From a bacterium M00.F.Ca.ET.205.01.1.1 (lineage in GTDB: Bacteria; Pseudomonadota; Alphaproteobacteria; Rhizobiales; Rhizobiaceae): DNA of 64,000 bases. The notes under the pieces were generated by a model that saw only the letters and a list, made by a program, of their open reading frames with translations, did not search any database and was not told the origin of the DNA. Location: assembly GCA_004791255.1 (NCBI GenBank), contig SRUQ01000003.1:644623-708622 (forward strand). The letters are read 5' to 3'. Both the position numbers and the translations under genes were made by a program. Below, piece after piece: positions 1-8,824 of this stretch. How positions within the stretch are numbered: the stretch's first letter is position 1; every line of letters begins with the position of its first letter.

Positions 1-513
1 CAGCGGGTTCTGCGTCGCCAGCACATGGAAGGGCGCGGGCAGGTCGTGGCGGGCGCCGGCGATGGTGACGTGATATTCCTGCATGGCCTGCAGCAGCGCC
101 GACTGGGTGCGCGGCGAGGCGCGGTTGATCTCGTCGGCCATCAGCAATTGCGCGAAGATCGGCCCGGAAATGAAGCGGAAGGAGCGCTTGCCGGCTTCGT
201 CCTGCTCCATCACCTCGGAGCCGAGAATGTCCGATGGCATCAAATCGGGGGTGAACTGGATGCGGCGCGAATCAAGGCCGAGCACGACGCCCAGCGTCTC
301 GACCAGCTTGGTCTTGGCGAGGCCCGGGACGCCGACCAGCAGCGCGTGGCCGCCGGCCAGCAGCGCCACCAGCGTGCGCTCGACGACGTTCTCCTGGCCG
401 AAGATGACCCGGCCGACCCCATCGCGGATCCTGGAAATGTCGGCAAGCGCCTTCTCTGCCTCGGCGACCATGTCCTTTTCGCTGATCGGGCTTTCCTTGA
501 CCATCACGCTCAT
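1..513 (-). CDS. MoxR-family AAA+ ATPase (5' part; 3' end lies outside the window)
   Basis: The first 171 residues of a MoxR/RavA-type AAA+ ATPase, read from ATG at 513 and still open at base 1. Walker A is GVPGLAKT (about 61-68), Walker B is LLMADEIN (about 123-130) and the sensor-1 region ATQNP is at 166-170. MoxR ATPases are chaperone-like enzymes that usually act with von Willebrand-factor-A proteins encoded downstream; any such partner would lie left of the window. The gene is divergent from the DUF1285 operon, so the roughly 135 bp between them should hold both promoters. The family call is secure; the substrate is unknown. Confidence 0.9.
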   Translation of the reverse strand, partial: MSVMVKESPISEKDMVAEAEKALADISRIRDGVGRVIFGQENVVERTLVALLAGGHALLVGVPGLAKTKLVETLGVVLGLDSRRIQFTPDLMPSDILGSEVMEQDEAGKRSFRFISGPIFAQLLMADEINRASPRTQSALLQAMQEYHVTIAGARHDLPAPFHVLATQNPL

Positions 514-649
514 GCCGCATCGATCCCTTTGGTTGGAAATACCGGCCCGCACCATATCATAGGTTGCCGCGATTCGGCCTCGCGTAGCGCCTATGGCCGA
601 ACTTAAATCACAGACCTAGGCTGACAAGCGGAACAACAGTGACTATTTC

Positions 650-1285
650 GTGACGATGACGGAACACTACGAACATCGCCAACAAAGCCTTACGCAGGCC
701 ACCGAGGCTCGCGGCCTCGAGGCATTGATCTCGCGCGCGGCGCGCGCCGGCAAGGGCGCGGCGCCCGTGGAGCGGTGGAATCCCGACTTTTGCGGCGATC
801 TCGACATGGAGATCAAGGCCGACGGCACCTGGTTTTATCTGGGAACGCCGATCGGCCGCATGCCGCTTGTGCAGCTCTTCTCGTCCGTGCTGCGCAAGGA
901 CGCCGACGGCAGGACCTATCTGGTGACGCCGGTGGAAAAAGTCGGCATCCGCGTCGCTGACGCGCCGTTCATCGCCGTTGAGATGGATGTTTCAGGCAGT
1001 GGCGAGGACCAGGTCATCACCTTCCGCACCAATGTCGGCGATGTCGTCGAGGCTGGGCCGGAGCGGCCGATGCGATTCGTCGACGAGGACGAGACCGGCG
1101 GGCTGAAGCCTTATGTCCTGGTGCGCGGGCGGCTGGAGGCGCTGGTGGCGCGGCCGGTGATGTACGAACTGGTCGAGCACGGCGAGGAGATCGATATCGA
1201 CGGCCGGCGGATGTTTGCCGTCCGTTCGAAGGGCCAGGCCTATCCGATCATGCCGGCCGACAGGCTGAAGCGACTGAGTGCGTGA
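650..1285 (+). CDS. DUF1285 domain protein
   Basis: A 211-aa soluble protein of the DUF1285 family, recognised from its core (WNPDFCGDLDMEI, then GTPIGRMPLVQLFSSVLRKD). No biochemical role is established for the family. GTG at 650 is used here; ATG at 656 is two codons inside and equally possible, since neither has a clear Shine-Dalgarno. It heads a compact operon with a CoA pyrophosphatase and CCA-adding enzyme; the start of the next gene lies only about 10 bp past its stop. The same order is common in rhizobia, which suggests co-expression but does not reveal the function. Confidence 0.85.
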   Translation: MTMTEHYEHRQQSLTQATEARGLEALISRAARAGKGAAPVERWNPDFCGDLDMEIKADGTWFYLGTPIGRMPLVQLFSSVLRKDADGRTYLVTPVEKVGIRVADAPFIAVEMDVSGSGEDQVITFRTNVGDVVEAGPERPMRFVDEDETGGLKPYVLVRGRLEALVARPVMYELVEHGEEIDIDGRRMFAVRSKGQAYPIMPADRLKRLSA

Positions 1286-1295
1286 CGGACCAGCC

Positions 1296-1928
1296 ATGAT
1301 GGACCAGCTGACGCCGCCCTTTTCGATCGCGGATTTCCGCGCACGCTTTGCCGCGCAGCCGGACGCGCATGCCGGCGACGACTATGGCGACCATCGTTTC
1401 AATCCCGGCCATCCCCGCCTGAACCAGGGCACGGCGCTGCGCAACGCCGCGGTGCTGATCCCGGTGGTCGATCACGAGGGCGATGCGACGGTTTTGTTGA
1501 CCAAGCGGGCCGAGAAGCTGCGCAACCATTCCGGACAGGTGGCCTTTCCCGGCGGAACCATCGACCCCGATGACATCAGCCCGGAAGCGGCGGCGCTGCG
1601 CGAAACCTTCGAGGAAATCGGCCTGGGCCCGGAGCATATCGAGATTATCGGCCGCATGCCCTGGTATGTCGCTGGCAGCGGCTACCGGATCGCGCCGGTT
1701 CTGGGCATCGTGCGGCCGCATTTCCAGCTGAACCTCAATACCGACGAGGTCGATGCAGCTTTCGAGGTGCCGCTGCGTTTCCTTATGGACCCGGCTAACC
1801 ACACCAGGGACAGCCGCATGTGGAACGATCTCGAATGGTTCTTCTATGACATGCCTTATGGCGACCGACGCATCTGGGGCGTTACCGCCGGCATCATCCG
1901 CACGCTCTATGAAAGGCTCTATGCTTGA
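1296..1928 (+). CDS. CoA pyrophosphatase (NUDIX hydrolase)
   Basis: A 210-aa NUDIX hydrolase of the CoA-diphosphatase subfamily, which splits CoA and related thioesters into phosphopantetheine and 3',5'-ADP. The NUDIX box runs from about 86 to 110, ending in the catalytic REtxEEiGL. It is preceded by the subfamily hallmark LRNHSGQVAFPGG (about 75-87). The open frame extends back to GTG at 1278, inside the upstream gene, but ATG at 1296 just after that gene's stop is the natural start. Its stop codon overlaps the TTG start of cca by 3 bp (TTGA), pointing to translational coupling. Confidence 0.9.
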   Translation: MMDQLTPPFSIADFRARFAAQPDAHAGDDYGDHRFNPGHPRLNQGTALRNAAVLIPVVDHEGDATVLLTKRAEKLRNHSGQVAFPGGTIDPDDISPEAAALRETFEEIGLGPEHIEIIGRMPWYVAGSGYRIAPVLGIVRPHFQLNLNTDEVDAAFEVPLRFLMDPANHTRDSRMWNDLEWFFYDMPYGDRRIWGVTAGIIRTLYERLYA

Positions 1929-3187
1929 GTGTCTCGATCGCGGACAGGGCCGATTGGCTCACCGAAAAGCATCTGCAGCGCTTGCTTGCCCTGCTGACGG
2001 ATGGCGACGAGGCGGCGCGGGTGGCCGGCGGCGCCGTGCGCAACACGCTGATCGGTCAGCCCGTCGCCGACATCGATATCGCCACCACCTGCCTGCCGGA
2101 GGAAACCATCCGCCGCGCCGAGGCGGCGGGCTTCAAGGCGGTGCCGACCGGCATCGAGCACGGCACCATCACGGTGGTCGCCGGCGGCAAGCCCTATGAA
2201 ATCACCACCTTGCGCGCCGATATCGAGACCGACGGCCGCCGCGCCAAGGTGCTGTTCGGCCGCGATTGGAAGCTCGACGCGGAACGGCGCGACTTCACCA
2301 TCAACGCGCTCTACGCCGAGGCCGACGGAACGGTGGTCGACCTCGTCGGCGGCGTTGCCGACATCGAGGCGCGGCGGTTGCGCTTCATCGGCGATCCGGA
2401 AGCGCGCATCCGCGAGGATTATCTGCGCATCCTGCGCTTTTTCCGCTTCTTCGCCTGGTATGGCGAGGGCCGGCCGGACGCCGAGGGGCTGAAGGCCTGC
2501 GCCCGGCTGAAGGAGGGGCTGGCGCAGCTCTCGGTCGAGCGCGTCTGGTCCGAATTGAAGAAGCTGTTGTCGGCCCCGGATCCGTCGCGCGCGCTGCTGT
2601 GGATGCGGCAGGCGAGCGTTTTGACCAGCGTGCTGCCGGAAAGCGAGAAATGGGGCATCGATGCGATCCACGGCCTGACCAAGGCGGAAAAGGATCTGGG
2701 CTGGACGCCGGACCCGCTGCTCAGGCTCGAGGCTGTCGTGCCGCCGGATGCGGCGCGCATGAAGTTGCTCGCCGAGCGGCTGAAATTTTCGACTGCTGAA
2801 GCGGATCGCCTGCGCCACTGGGCGCTTGCTGCCACGGTCGCATCCAAGACGACGGAGGGCGAGCTGGCAAAGCGGCTTTACCGTGGCGATCGGCAAGGGT
2901 TTGTCGATCGCTTGCGGCTGTGGCTTGCTTCGACACGGGTGCGCGCCGTCGAGGACAATGATGCAATGCTGGAGGCCGGCGGCTTTTCACGCCTGCTGGC
3001 CTTTGCGCTCAAATGGGAAAAACCTGTGTTTCCGCTGAAAGGCGCCGATCTGACGGCGCTAGGCGCAAAGCCGGGGCCCAAGCTCGGCGAAATCCTCAAG
3101 AACCTTGAGGCGGAATGGGTCGAGGCGGGATTTGCGCCCGAACGCGGCACGCTGCTGGAGCGCGCCGCGCAGGCACTTGAAACTTAG
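1925..3187 (+). CDS. cca: CCA tRNA nucleotidyltransferase
   Basis: A 420-aa class II tRNA nucleotidyltransferase / poly(A)-polymerase-fold protein that adds or repairs the 3' CCA of tRNA. Visible motifs are GGAVRN (35-40), the metal-binding DxD in DIDIA (49-53), RRDFTINAL (about 121-129) and the neck-region RIREDYLRILRFFRF (about 161-175). The start is TTG at 1925, overlapping the previous stop; no ATG or GTG lies nearby in frame, and the N-terminus reads as a normal family start. It is the last gene of the DUF1285 / NUDIX / cca operon. Confidence 0.93.
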   Translation: MSVSIADRADWLTEKHLQRLLALLTDGDEAARVAGGAVRNTLIGQPVADIDIATTCLPEETIRRAEAAGFKAVPTGIEHGTITVVAGGKPYEITTLRADIETDGRRAKVLFGRDWKLDAERRDFTINALYAEADGTVVDLVGGVADIEARRLRFIGDPEARIREDYLRILRFFRFFAWYGEGRPDAEGLKACARLKEGLAQLSVERVWSELKKLLSAPDPSRALLWMRQASVLTSVLPESEKWGIDAIHGLTKAEKDLGWTPDPLLRLEAVVPPDAARMKLLAERLKFSTAEADRLRHWALAATVASKTTEGELAKRLYRGDRQGFVDRLRLWLASTRVRAVEDNDAMLEAGGFSRLLAFALKWEKPVFPLKGADLTALGAKPGPKLGEILKNLEAEWVEAGFAPERGTLLERAAQALET

Positions 3188-3213
3188 GCGCTGAAACCGC
3201 GATTGCGTGCCGC

Positions 3214-4200
3214 TTACTTGATCGACAGCGGAGCCAGGGCGCGCGAAAGGCTTGCCTCGCCCTTGCCATAGACGGAGGCGCTATAGTTGGCCAGCGTGTC
3301 GGTGCGGGCCGTATTGAGCAACTGGTTGGTGATCTGGGTCGGCGTGGCCTTGGTGAACTTGCTGCCGACGATCGCGGCGTAGCCGGAGATGATCGGCGCC
3401 GCGAAAGAGGTGCCGTAGAGGCCAGTCTTATCGCCGGTAACCCCCACGACGAGGAAATGGCTTTGCACGGCCGTGTTGGAGCCGGCGGTGTTGGAGTACC
3501 AGGCCATGCTGGCCTTGTTCGACGTCGTGCCGTTGCTGTTGAGCGCGCCGACGAAAATCGCGGATGCCTTTCCGACCAAAGCGAGGTCGAGATAATCCTG
3601 CTGGCCGCTGGTGACGCCGCCCACGGCAACCGCGTCGTTGCCCGCGGCCTTCGAAACCACGGCCGTTCCCTTGGTGGCATAGGAGATGATGGAGGCTTCC
3701 TCGGCGCTCCATCCGATCTGGCTTGGGCTGTAGCCCGCCTTGGCGTACATGCCATAGCTCAGATTGAGCACGTTCAGGCCCGGCGCCAGCGCGACCGATG
3801 AACTGGTGGAGAAGTCTTTCGACCTTATCGTCGCCAGCGGCGCGATCATGCTGGCTTCTTCGCGGGTCCATTCGCCATGGCGCTGGGTCTGCGTGCCGAT
3901 GCCGAAATTGCCGCTGAATTTCGAGGTGCTGGAGAAGTCGTCGACGATGGTGATGGTGACGCCTTGGCCCTTGTAACCGGCACGCCATGCGGCGCCGACA
4001 TCCGGGCTCATCCAGTTCTGCAAGGTCTGCGACGTGGCCGCCGGCAGGGTTGCGCTCAGGCATATGGAAGCGTTCGATTGACTGTTGACGCAGAGCGCGG
4101 ACAGCGGGTCCAGACCGCCAGCCTCCTGAGCCACGGCAATCGATGCCGGCAGGAGGGCGAGGGCCGCGGCAACAGCGAATTTCCAATGCGCATTTGACAT
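3214..4200 (-). CDS. Exported subtilisin-like (S8) serine peptidase
   Basis: A 328-aa protein with a signal peptide (hydrophobic core about 8-24, cleavage near VAQ-E). The S8 catalytic elements are in order: Asp in ITIVDDF (about 87-88), His in RHGEWTREEASMIAP (about H108), oxyanion Asn in AAGND (about N188) and Ser in GTSFAAPI (about S265). The His region departs from the usual HGTxVAG consensus, so activity should not be taken for granted. The open frame extends 22 codons further upstream, but ATG at 4200 gives a clean signal peptide. An 87-bp gap separates it from an outer-membrane-like gene on the same strand, a likely two-gene unit. Confidence 0.8.
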   Translation of the reverse strand: MSNAHWKFAVAAALALLPASIAVAQEAGGLDPLSALCVNSQSNASICLSATLPAATSQTLQNWMSPDVGAAWRAGYKGQGVTITIVDDFSSTSKFSGNFGIGTQTQRHGEWTREEASMIAPLATIRSKDFSTSSSVALAPGLNVLNLSYGMYAKAGYSPSQIGWSAEEASIISYATKGTAVVSKAAGNDAVAVGGVTSGQQDYLDLALVGKASAIFVGALNSNGTTSNKASMAWYSNTAGSNTAVQSHFLVVGVTGDKTGLYGTSFAAPIISGYAAIVGSKFTKATPTQITNQLLNTARTDTLANYSASVYGKGEASLSRALAPLSIK

Positions 4201-4287
4201 GTTTTTACCCCGGTTCAAACAAGAGCTAGGACGGACGACCGCGGATGTCCCGCGGCTACGCGACATCTCGTTCCCGGCCCCTCGCGA

Positions 4288-4866
4288 TCAGAAAGTAACA
4301 CGGTAATTCAGCCAGAGATGCTGGCTCTCCGGTTTAGCGTTAACCAGATATTTCAAGGTTTCCTCGGGCGCCATCTCGCCGGCAGCCAGCCGGCAATTGA
4401 CGCTGAAGCTGCCCAGGTCGCCATAATCGGCCTGGCAGGGCTTTTCGGAGAGCTTACCGCCAAAGGTCGTGGTGAACGACAGGGACAGTATGCTGTTTGC
4501 ACTTGGATGCAGCTGTGTAAGGAAACCAAGCTTGAGGCTGGGCGCGATGCGATACTTCTCGCCTTCTTCGCCGGTGCCGAAGCCCCACAGGATGCCGGTA
4601 TCCTGCGTAATCTGGGTCAGCAGGTCCACATGCATGTCGACCCAGTTTGCATGATACCATTTGTTGAACGATACCCGGCTTCCGTTTTGGAGTTCAAAAC
4701 CGCCGTCGCCCAGGGCTCTCGCCTGATCGCTGAGCGGCGAGCCCTGATGAATGTCGACCAGCAATGTCGTCATTTCCTGGGCAATCGCCGGAGACGCGCT
4801 ACAGAGCGCGGCCAGCAGAAGCGCCGTTGTGCACAAACTCGCTCGATTGCTGGACTTTTCGCGCAT
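4288..4866 (-). CDS. Small exported protein, probable outer-membrane beta-barrel
   Basis: A 192-aa exported protein of no family I can name. A signal peptide spans residues 1 to about 30 (cleavage near AIAQ-E). The mature part has alternating hydrophobic/polar stretches, with Gly and aromatics, such as SILSLSFTTTFGG. It ends in LNYRVTF, and a terminal Phe preceded by alternating residues is the usual beta-barrel assembly signal. ATG at 4866 was chosen because it starts the signal peptide. The subtilisin-like gene follows on the same strand, so the two may act together at the cell surface. Confidence 0.6.
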   Translation of the reverse strand: MREKSSNRASLCTTALLLAALCSASPAIAQEMTTLLVDIHQGSPLSDQARALGDGGFELQNGSRVSFNKWYHANWVDMHVDLLTQITQDTGILWGFGTGEEGEKYRIAPSLKLGFLTQLHPSANSILSLSFTTTFGGKLSEKPCQADYGDLGSFSVNCRLAAGEMAPEETLKYLVNAKPESQHLWLNYRVTF

Positions 4867-5111
4867 GCGCGAAACACCTCGCCCCACCGATTCCGGACCA
4901 GTGCCTGGTGGCGACGGGCTTCTCTGGCAGCCCACTGTAGTCTGGATTATCGGCCTGACGATCGCACGGGTTCGGTTACCGCAGAGTTTATTTTAGCTGG
5001 AGCAAATGTGATTTTTTGAGGCCGTCGGACAGCGCGCCGAAATGGGCCTCAAGCGCCACCGAAGCACGTTTGCCGCTGCTGATAAGAACCCCCGCCGCTT
5101 CCTACGTCCAC

Positions 5112-5155
5112 GCAATTCCGGACAGAAAGCCGTTTCACACTTTTCCTGGAATTGC
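5112..5155. repeat. Imperfect palindromic intergenic element
   Basis: GCAATTCC (5112-5119) and GGAATTGC (5148-5155) are perfect inverted 8-mers around a 28-nt spacer that itself has partial complementarity (CAGAAA against TTTTCCTG). The element begins one base past the DUF1059 stop codon, so it could act as a 3' hairpin for that transcript. I recall near-identical sequences as dispersed intergenic repeats in rhizobial genomes, but could not check copy number. Confidence 0.55.
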
Positions 5156-5156
5156 C

Positions 5157-5342
5157 CTAAGCCGCGTCGCGCACCTTCTGGATGCGTGAACGGATCGCTT
5201 CGATCATCGTCTCGCGGATGGTCGTCTCGCCATGCGTCTCGCGCATGTGCTCGACCGCGCGGCGCATCACCTCGGCTTCCTCATCGGCACGCGTATGCCA
5301 CTCACAGCCGGGAACGAGCGAGCCGCAGTGAAATTCCTTCAT
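5157..5342 (-). CDS. DUF1059 small protein
   Basis: A 61-aa protein of the DUF1059 family: MKEFHCGSLVPGCEWHTRA at the N-terminus with two Cys (6 and 13) and a His that recall a metal or redox site, then a helical segment AVEHMRETHGETTI. The family is widespread and uncharacterised. ATG at 5342 is used; its leader (GAGGAGAAATCCC before the start) carries a good ribosome-binding site. It stands alone between hemF and the palindromic element. Confidence 0.85.
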   Translation of the reverse strand: MKEFHCGSLVPGCEWHTRADEEAEVMRRAVEHMRETHGETTIRETMIEAIRSRIQKVRDAA

Positions 5343-5498
5343 GGGATTTCTCCTCTTTCCTCCATGGAGCCCGATCGGGGCTCCGGCACTATTTTGGCTC
5401 ACGGTCCGGTCGGAGCGTGAGCGGGGTAAAGACCATAACACGGACGAGGCGGTCTGGTTGCATCAAAAGCTCTGTATGCCGTCCGCGCTTCTCCGGCG

Positions 5499-6413
5499 TT
5501 ACGGCCAGCGAACCTCGGGCGGCAGGCTGGAGAGGATGGAAGCGACATTGCCGCCGGTCTTCAGCCCGAAGATGGTGCCGCGATCGTGCAGCAGGTTGAA
5601 TTCGACATAGCGGCCACGGCGGATGAGCTGTTCGTCACGGTCGCCATCGGTCCAGTTCTCGTTGAAGTTGGCACGTACGAGGTGGCCGTAGACCACGAGG
5701 AAAGAGCGACCGACATCCTGGACGAAGTTGAAATCGGCGTTCCAGCCGCCTCTATCCTCGCCCGAATGCAGCCAGTCGAAGAAGATGCCGCCGGTGCCGC
5801 GCGGCTCGTTGCGGTGGGTTAAGAAGAAATACTCGTCGCACCAGGTCTTGAATTTCGGATAGTCGGCGACTGCGGCGTTCTTCTCGCAGGCGAACTGCAT
5901 GGCGCGGTGGAAGGCTGTCGTGTCGGGGTCGTCCTGGGTGCGGCGGCGGTCGAGCACCGGTGTCAGGTCGGCGCCGCCGCCGAACCACTGGCGCGAGGTG
6001 ACAACCATGCGGGTGTTCATGTGCACGGCCGGAACGTTGGGGTTCCAGGGATGCGCGATCAGCGAAATGCCGGAAGCCCAGAAGCGCGCGTCCTCCTCGG
6101 CGCCCGGCATCTGCTTCCTGAATTCGGGCGAGAACTCGCCATAAACGGTCGAGGTGTGGACGCCGACCTTCTCGAAGACGCGGCCATGCATCATCGACAT
6201 GGTGCCGCCGCCGCCGCGGCCCTCATCGCGCTCCCACGGCGTTTTCTCGAAGCGGCCCGGCGACCATGATGCGAGCGGGCCCTCAAGGCCCTGCTCTATC
6301 TGCTCGAAGGCGCCGCAGATGCGTTCGCGCAGCGCCTCGAACCACAGCCGGGCCTTCATCTTCTTCTCTTCGATGTCGGCGGGCAGCCCTGCCGGTATTT
6401 CGGGTCGTTCCAA
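5499..6413 (-). CDS. hemF: Oxygen-dependent coproporphyrinogen III oxidase
   Basis: A 304-aa HemF, the aerobic enzyme that oxidatively decarboxylates coproporphyrinogen III to protoporphyrinogen IX in haem synthesis. Family blocks are [48 protein letters not shown] and [18 protein letters not shown]. The start is taken as TTG at 6413 because GGAG lies 7 nt upstream and the length then matches the family. The frame is open for 33 more codons, but those residues are not HemF-like. A TGA-N9-TCA element lies about 85-100 bp upstream. Confidence 0.93.
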   Translation of the reverse strand: MERPEIPAGLPADIEEKKMKARLWFEALRERICGAFEQIEQGLEGPLASWSPGRFEKTPWERDEGRGGGGTMSMMHGRVFEKVGVHTSTVYGEFSPEFRKQMPGAEEDARFWASGISLIAHPWNPNVPAVHMNTRMVVTSRQWFGGGADLTPVLDRRRTQDDPDTTAFHRAMQFACEKNAAVADYPKFKTWCDEYFFLTHRNEPRGTGGIFFDWLHSGEDRGGWNADFNFVQDVGRSFLVVYGHLVRANFNENWTDGDRDEQLIRRGRYVEFNLLHDRGTIFGLKTGGNVASILSSLPPEVRWP

Positions 6414-6495
6414 GTGCCGTCTCCGGTTGCGGGTCGCCCGATGGCGGGCGTTCCCGATAAATGACTCGTCTTTTGCCGGCGCGATCCCTAATCTC

Positions 6496-6512
6496 TTGAG
6501 GGGAAGGGTCAA
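6496..6512. promoter_or_regulatory. Possible iron-responsive (TGA-N9-TCA) element between hemF and a small gene
   Basis: TTGA-N9-TCAA, which contains the TGA-N9-TCA core described for RirA iron-responsive operators in rhizobia. It sits in the divergent intergenic region of hemF, a gene for which iron control would make sense. The core is short enough to occur by chance. Confidence 0.25.
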
Positions 6513-6546
6513 GTCTCATCTGACCTCGGGTGTAAGGAGTTCCTTC

Positions 6547-6804
6547 GTGCGCACCCCGGCAAGACCGCCGCTGGATGGCCTGAAGAAGAGGCTCGATCAA
6601 AGCCGGGCCGAACGCGAGCGCATGCCGCGTGACGGTTTTTTGCGCGAGACCTTCGTCCTGCCGCGCTCCGACGCCCGCCTCAAGGCCAAGGAGTGGTTCG
6701 AACGCTTCCCCAAGCAGGCCTACTGGACCGAAATCGAGAGCTGGTTCGAACGGCCGGGCGACCTGATCGAGTTCACGATAAGGCGGCTGCCGGCGGCGGA
6801 TTGA
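6547..6804 (+). CDS. Hypothetical protein, 85 aa
   Basis: A small, charged soluble protein I do not recognise. The GTG start at 6547 has AAGGAG seven bases upstream, which makes translation very likely. The C-terminal half (ARLKAKEWFERFPKQAYWT, then ESWFERPGDLIEFTIRRL) is rich in aromatic and charged residues and reads like a real conserved domain. It is divergent from hemF and shares its 130-bp promoter region. Confidence 0.7.
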   Translation: MRTPARPPLDGLKKRLDQSRAERERMPRDGFLRETFVLPRSDARLKAKEWFERFPKQAYWTEIESWFERPGDLIEFTIRRLPAAD

Positions 6805-7048
6805 CTGGCCAATCGCTCGCGCCTCGCCCGATCTGCTAGCGCTATCGACGGCGATTGAGCCTTTGCGGAAGTCCGCTGTTCGTCGGTCGGGTTCACTTCG
6901 ATGACCTTGCTGCAGCCCCGAGCAGGATGTTCGAACAGTTCAGAGAGGCATTTCCCAACTGCCATTAACCCGGTTGTAATCGCGGTATGCTACACCTCCT
7001 GCTGGACGCGAGCGTCAGTGGGAACTGCAGACAAAAGGAATAAGTTGC

Positions 7049-8776
7049 TTGGAAGGCGTGGCCATATTCGTCGTCACTGTTCTCCCTATAGTTGTTCTGA
7101 TCTTGTCCATACTCCTGGTTTTCTTCATATATGCCGTTCGACTGGTGGCCGCTGATCGCAAGACAGGGGGCTATCCATTGGGCATAGTCGTCGTTCTTGT
7201 TGCCGCCGCCATTCTCCTCAAGCCTGAAGCCGATGACGTTTTGCGCGCTTACCACAGGAGACAGGTCGCTTCGATCACAACCTCTTCGCCGTCGTCAAAG
7301 CCACCCTACCATTTGCATATCATCGGGGTGTCCTCCTCAGGTGATGAAGCGGTTCTGGCGCTGGCGGAATCTGGGTTGTTTCAGGTGACAACGTCCTGGG
7401 GCGGCAACGAGGATCGTTTCGATCAGCGCATCGTGGTCGAAGACGCCGAAGACTGCATGAAGCGGCGTACTGCATACGTCCAATTCACGGCAGCGACCGG
7501 ATTCACCCGTTGCGCCCGATTGATACGGGAAGCCGGAACCCTGCCTGCCAACCGGCTGACGTTGTGGATCGGCTCTCCTCCCCTCATGTCCGCCTCTCTT
7601 CGACAGAAACAGCGCGGTATGCAGTTATCGGAAATCGGCGGCGGTAAAGAAAGCTTGTTGGCTTACTGGGAAACCAGCCGGCCTCTTCTACGATCGTTCG
7701 TTGCGCGCCTCCTTCCCTATGGCGTGAGAGACACCGATACACGCGGGCCTCATTCGATGAGGACCTCCTACAGAACGTTCGATCCCGATGTCCTGAAGTT
7801 TGTGTTCGATGGTGTCCGGATCGACCCGGCCGGTATTAACGTTCCCGGGCAAAAGACGCCGCGCGAACTTGCCGCGATGATCTCGAACATCCTGACCGAG
7901 GGACCTGCCGCGAACGCCGATGCCGCAATTCCCGCTCTCGGCATGCTCGGTGCGGTGGGCGCCGATGCGACGGAAACCGATGCCGCCCTCGGCGAAATAG
8001 CCAAATACATATTCGACGACAGGTCGAGGCGCCTCATGCAGATCAACGGCAACCTGGACTGCAAGTCGGCCGAAGTGGTCGTCTCCCACCGGCAAGCGGC
8101 CTCACAGGCATGTTCCGAGCGCGCTCGCCAGAGCGATCAGGAGGCAAGGAAGGTCCGTTGCATCATCCCAGTGGGAGCAGAGCAATATCGCGAGCTCTGT
8201 CGATCCGGCTTCAGAGATGAAGTTTGGCCAGGCGGTGGCGGGGCCGCGACGAAAGTCCTCATCGCGTGGCCGAACCGCGGCTATAAATCGGATATTGCCA
8301 TCGGTCGTTGGAATGGCGGCGGCGCTTCGGTAACGATCGTCGACGTTCCCAACAATCATGGACAACTCGATCTCGCCCTTGTCTCGCAAGGCAACCAGCT
8401 GTGGTATTTCACCGGCAGCACAGGATGCATAGCGAGGGTATCGGTACTGTCACCGGAGAGCGGTGTGATCGGTATTCACCCCGACCGCGTTCACTTCCGT
8501 TTTCGGGGGGAGATCGATGTCAGCTCCTTGGGTCGGAAGACGCCGCTGGATTTTCCAGGCTTCAGGGACATTCTCGGGGCGACGCCCGATGTGATGCTTA
8601 CGCGTGCCGAGGGTGAACTTGGCCTGGAGCAGGCACTTGCCACGGCAGGAAGCGCTTCCACCGCATGCGGCGAGTCGCGCCAAGGGGCAAGACCCGATGT
8701 GCGCGATGAGTCGATTGCCGTTGACCCGAAAGACGTTGTCACGGACCCGATCATGATCCCGTTTAAACTGCGGTAA
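7049..8776 (+). CDS. Unrecognised membrane-anchored protein, 575 aa
   Basis: Two N-terminal membrane segments (about 4-32 and 44-60) are followed by a soluble region of about 510 residues that I cannot assign to any family. The soluble part has Cys-containing segments (EDAEDCMKRR, TRCARLIRE, RCIIPVGAEQYRELCRSG) and a C-terminal beta-rich stretch near QLWYFTGSTGCIARVSVL. The start is TTG at 7049, with AAAAGGA about 10 nt upstream. Codon use and flanking sequence are less GC-biased than the neighbours, which is compatible with acquisition. It converges on soxR and has no obvious operon partner. Confidence 0.7.
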   Translation: MEGVAIFVVTVLPIVVLILSILLVFFIYAVRLVAADRKTGGYPLGIVVVLVAAAILLKPEADDVLRAYHRRQVASITTSSPSSKPPYHLHIIGVSSSGDEAVLALAESGLFQVTTSWGGNEDRFDQRIVVEDAEDCMKRRTAYVQFTAATGFTRCARLIREAGTLPANRLTLWIGSPPLMSASLRQKQRGMQLSEIGGGKESLLAYWETSRPLLRSFVARLLPYGVRDTDTRGPHSMRTSYRTFDPDVLKFVFDGVRIDPAGINVPGQKTPRELAAMISNILTEGPAANADAAIPALGMLGAVGADATETDAALGEIAKYIFDDRSRRLMQINGNLDCKSAEVVVSHRQAASQACSERARQSDQEARKVRCIIPVGAEQYRELCRSGFRDEVWPGGGGAATKVLIAWPNRGYKSDIAIGRWNGGGASVTIVDVPNNHGQLDLALVSQGNQLWYFTGSTGCIARVSVLSPESGVIGIHPDRVHFRFRGEIDVSSLGRKTPLDFPGFRDILGATPDVMLTRAEGELGLEQALATAGSASTACGESRQGARPDVRDESIAVDPKDVVTDPIMIPFKLR

Positions 8777-8824
8777 CAGGGAGCGCTCGTCCGCGAGGGC
8801 GGCTTGCCATTCGCGCGACACGGT

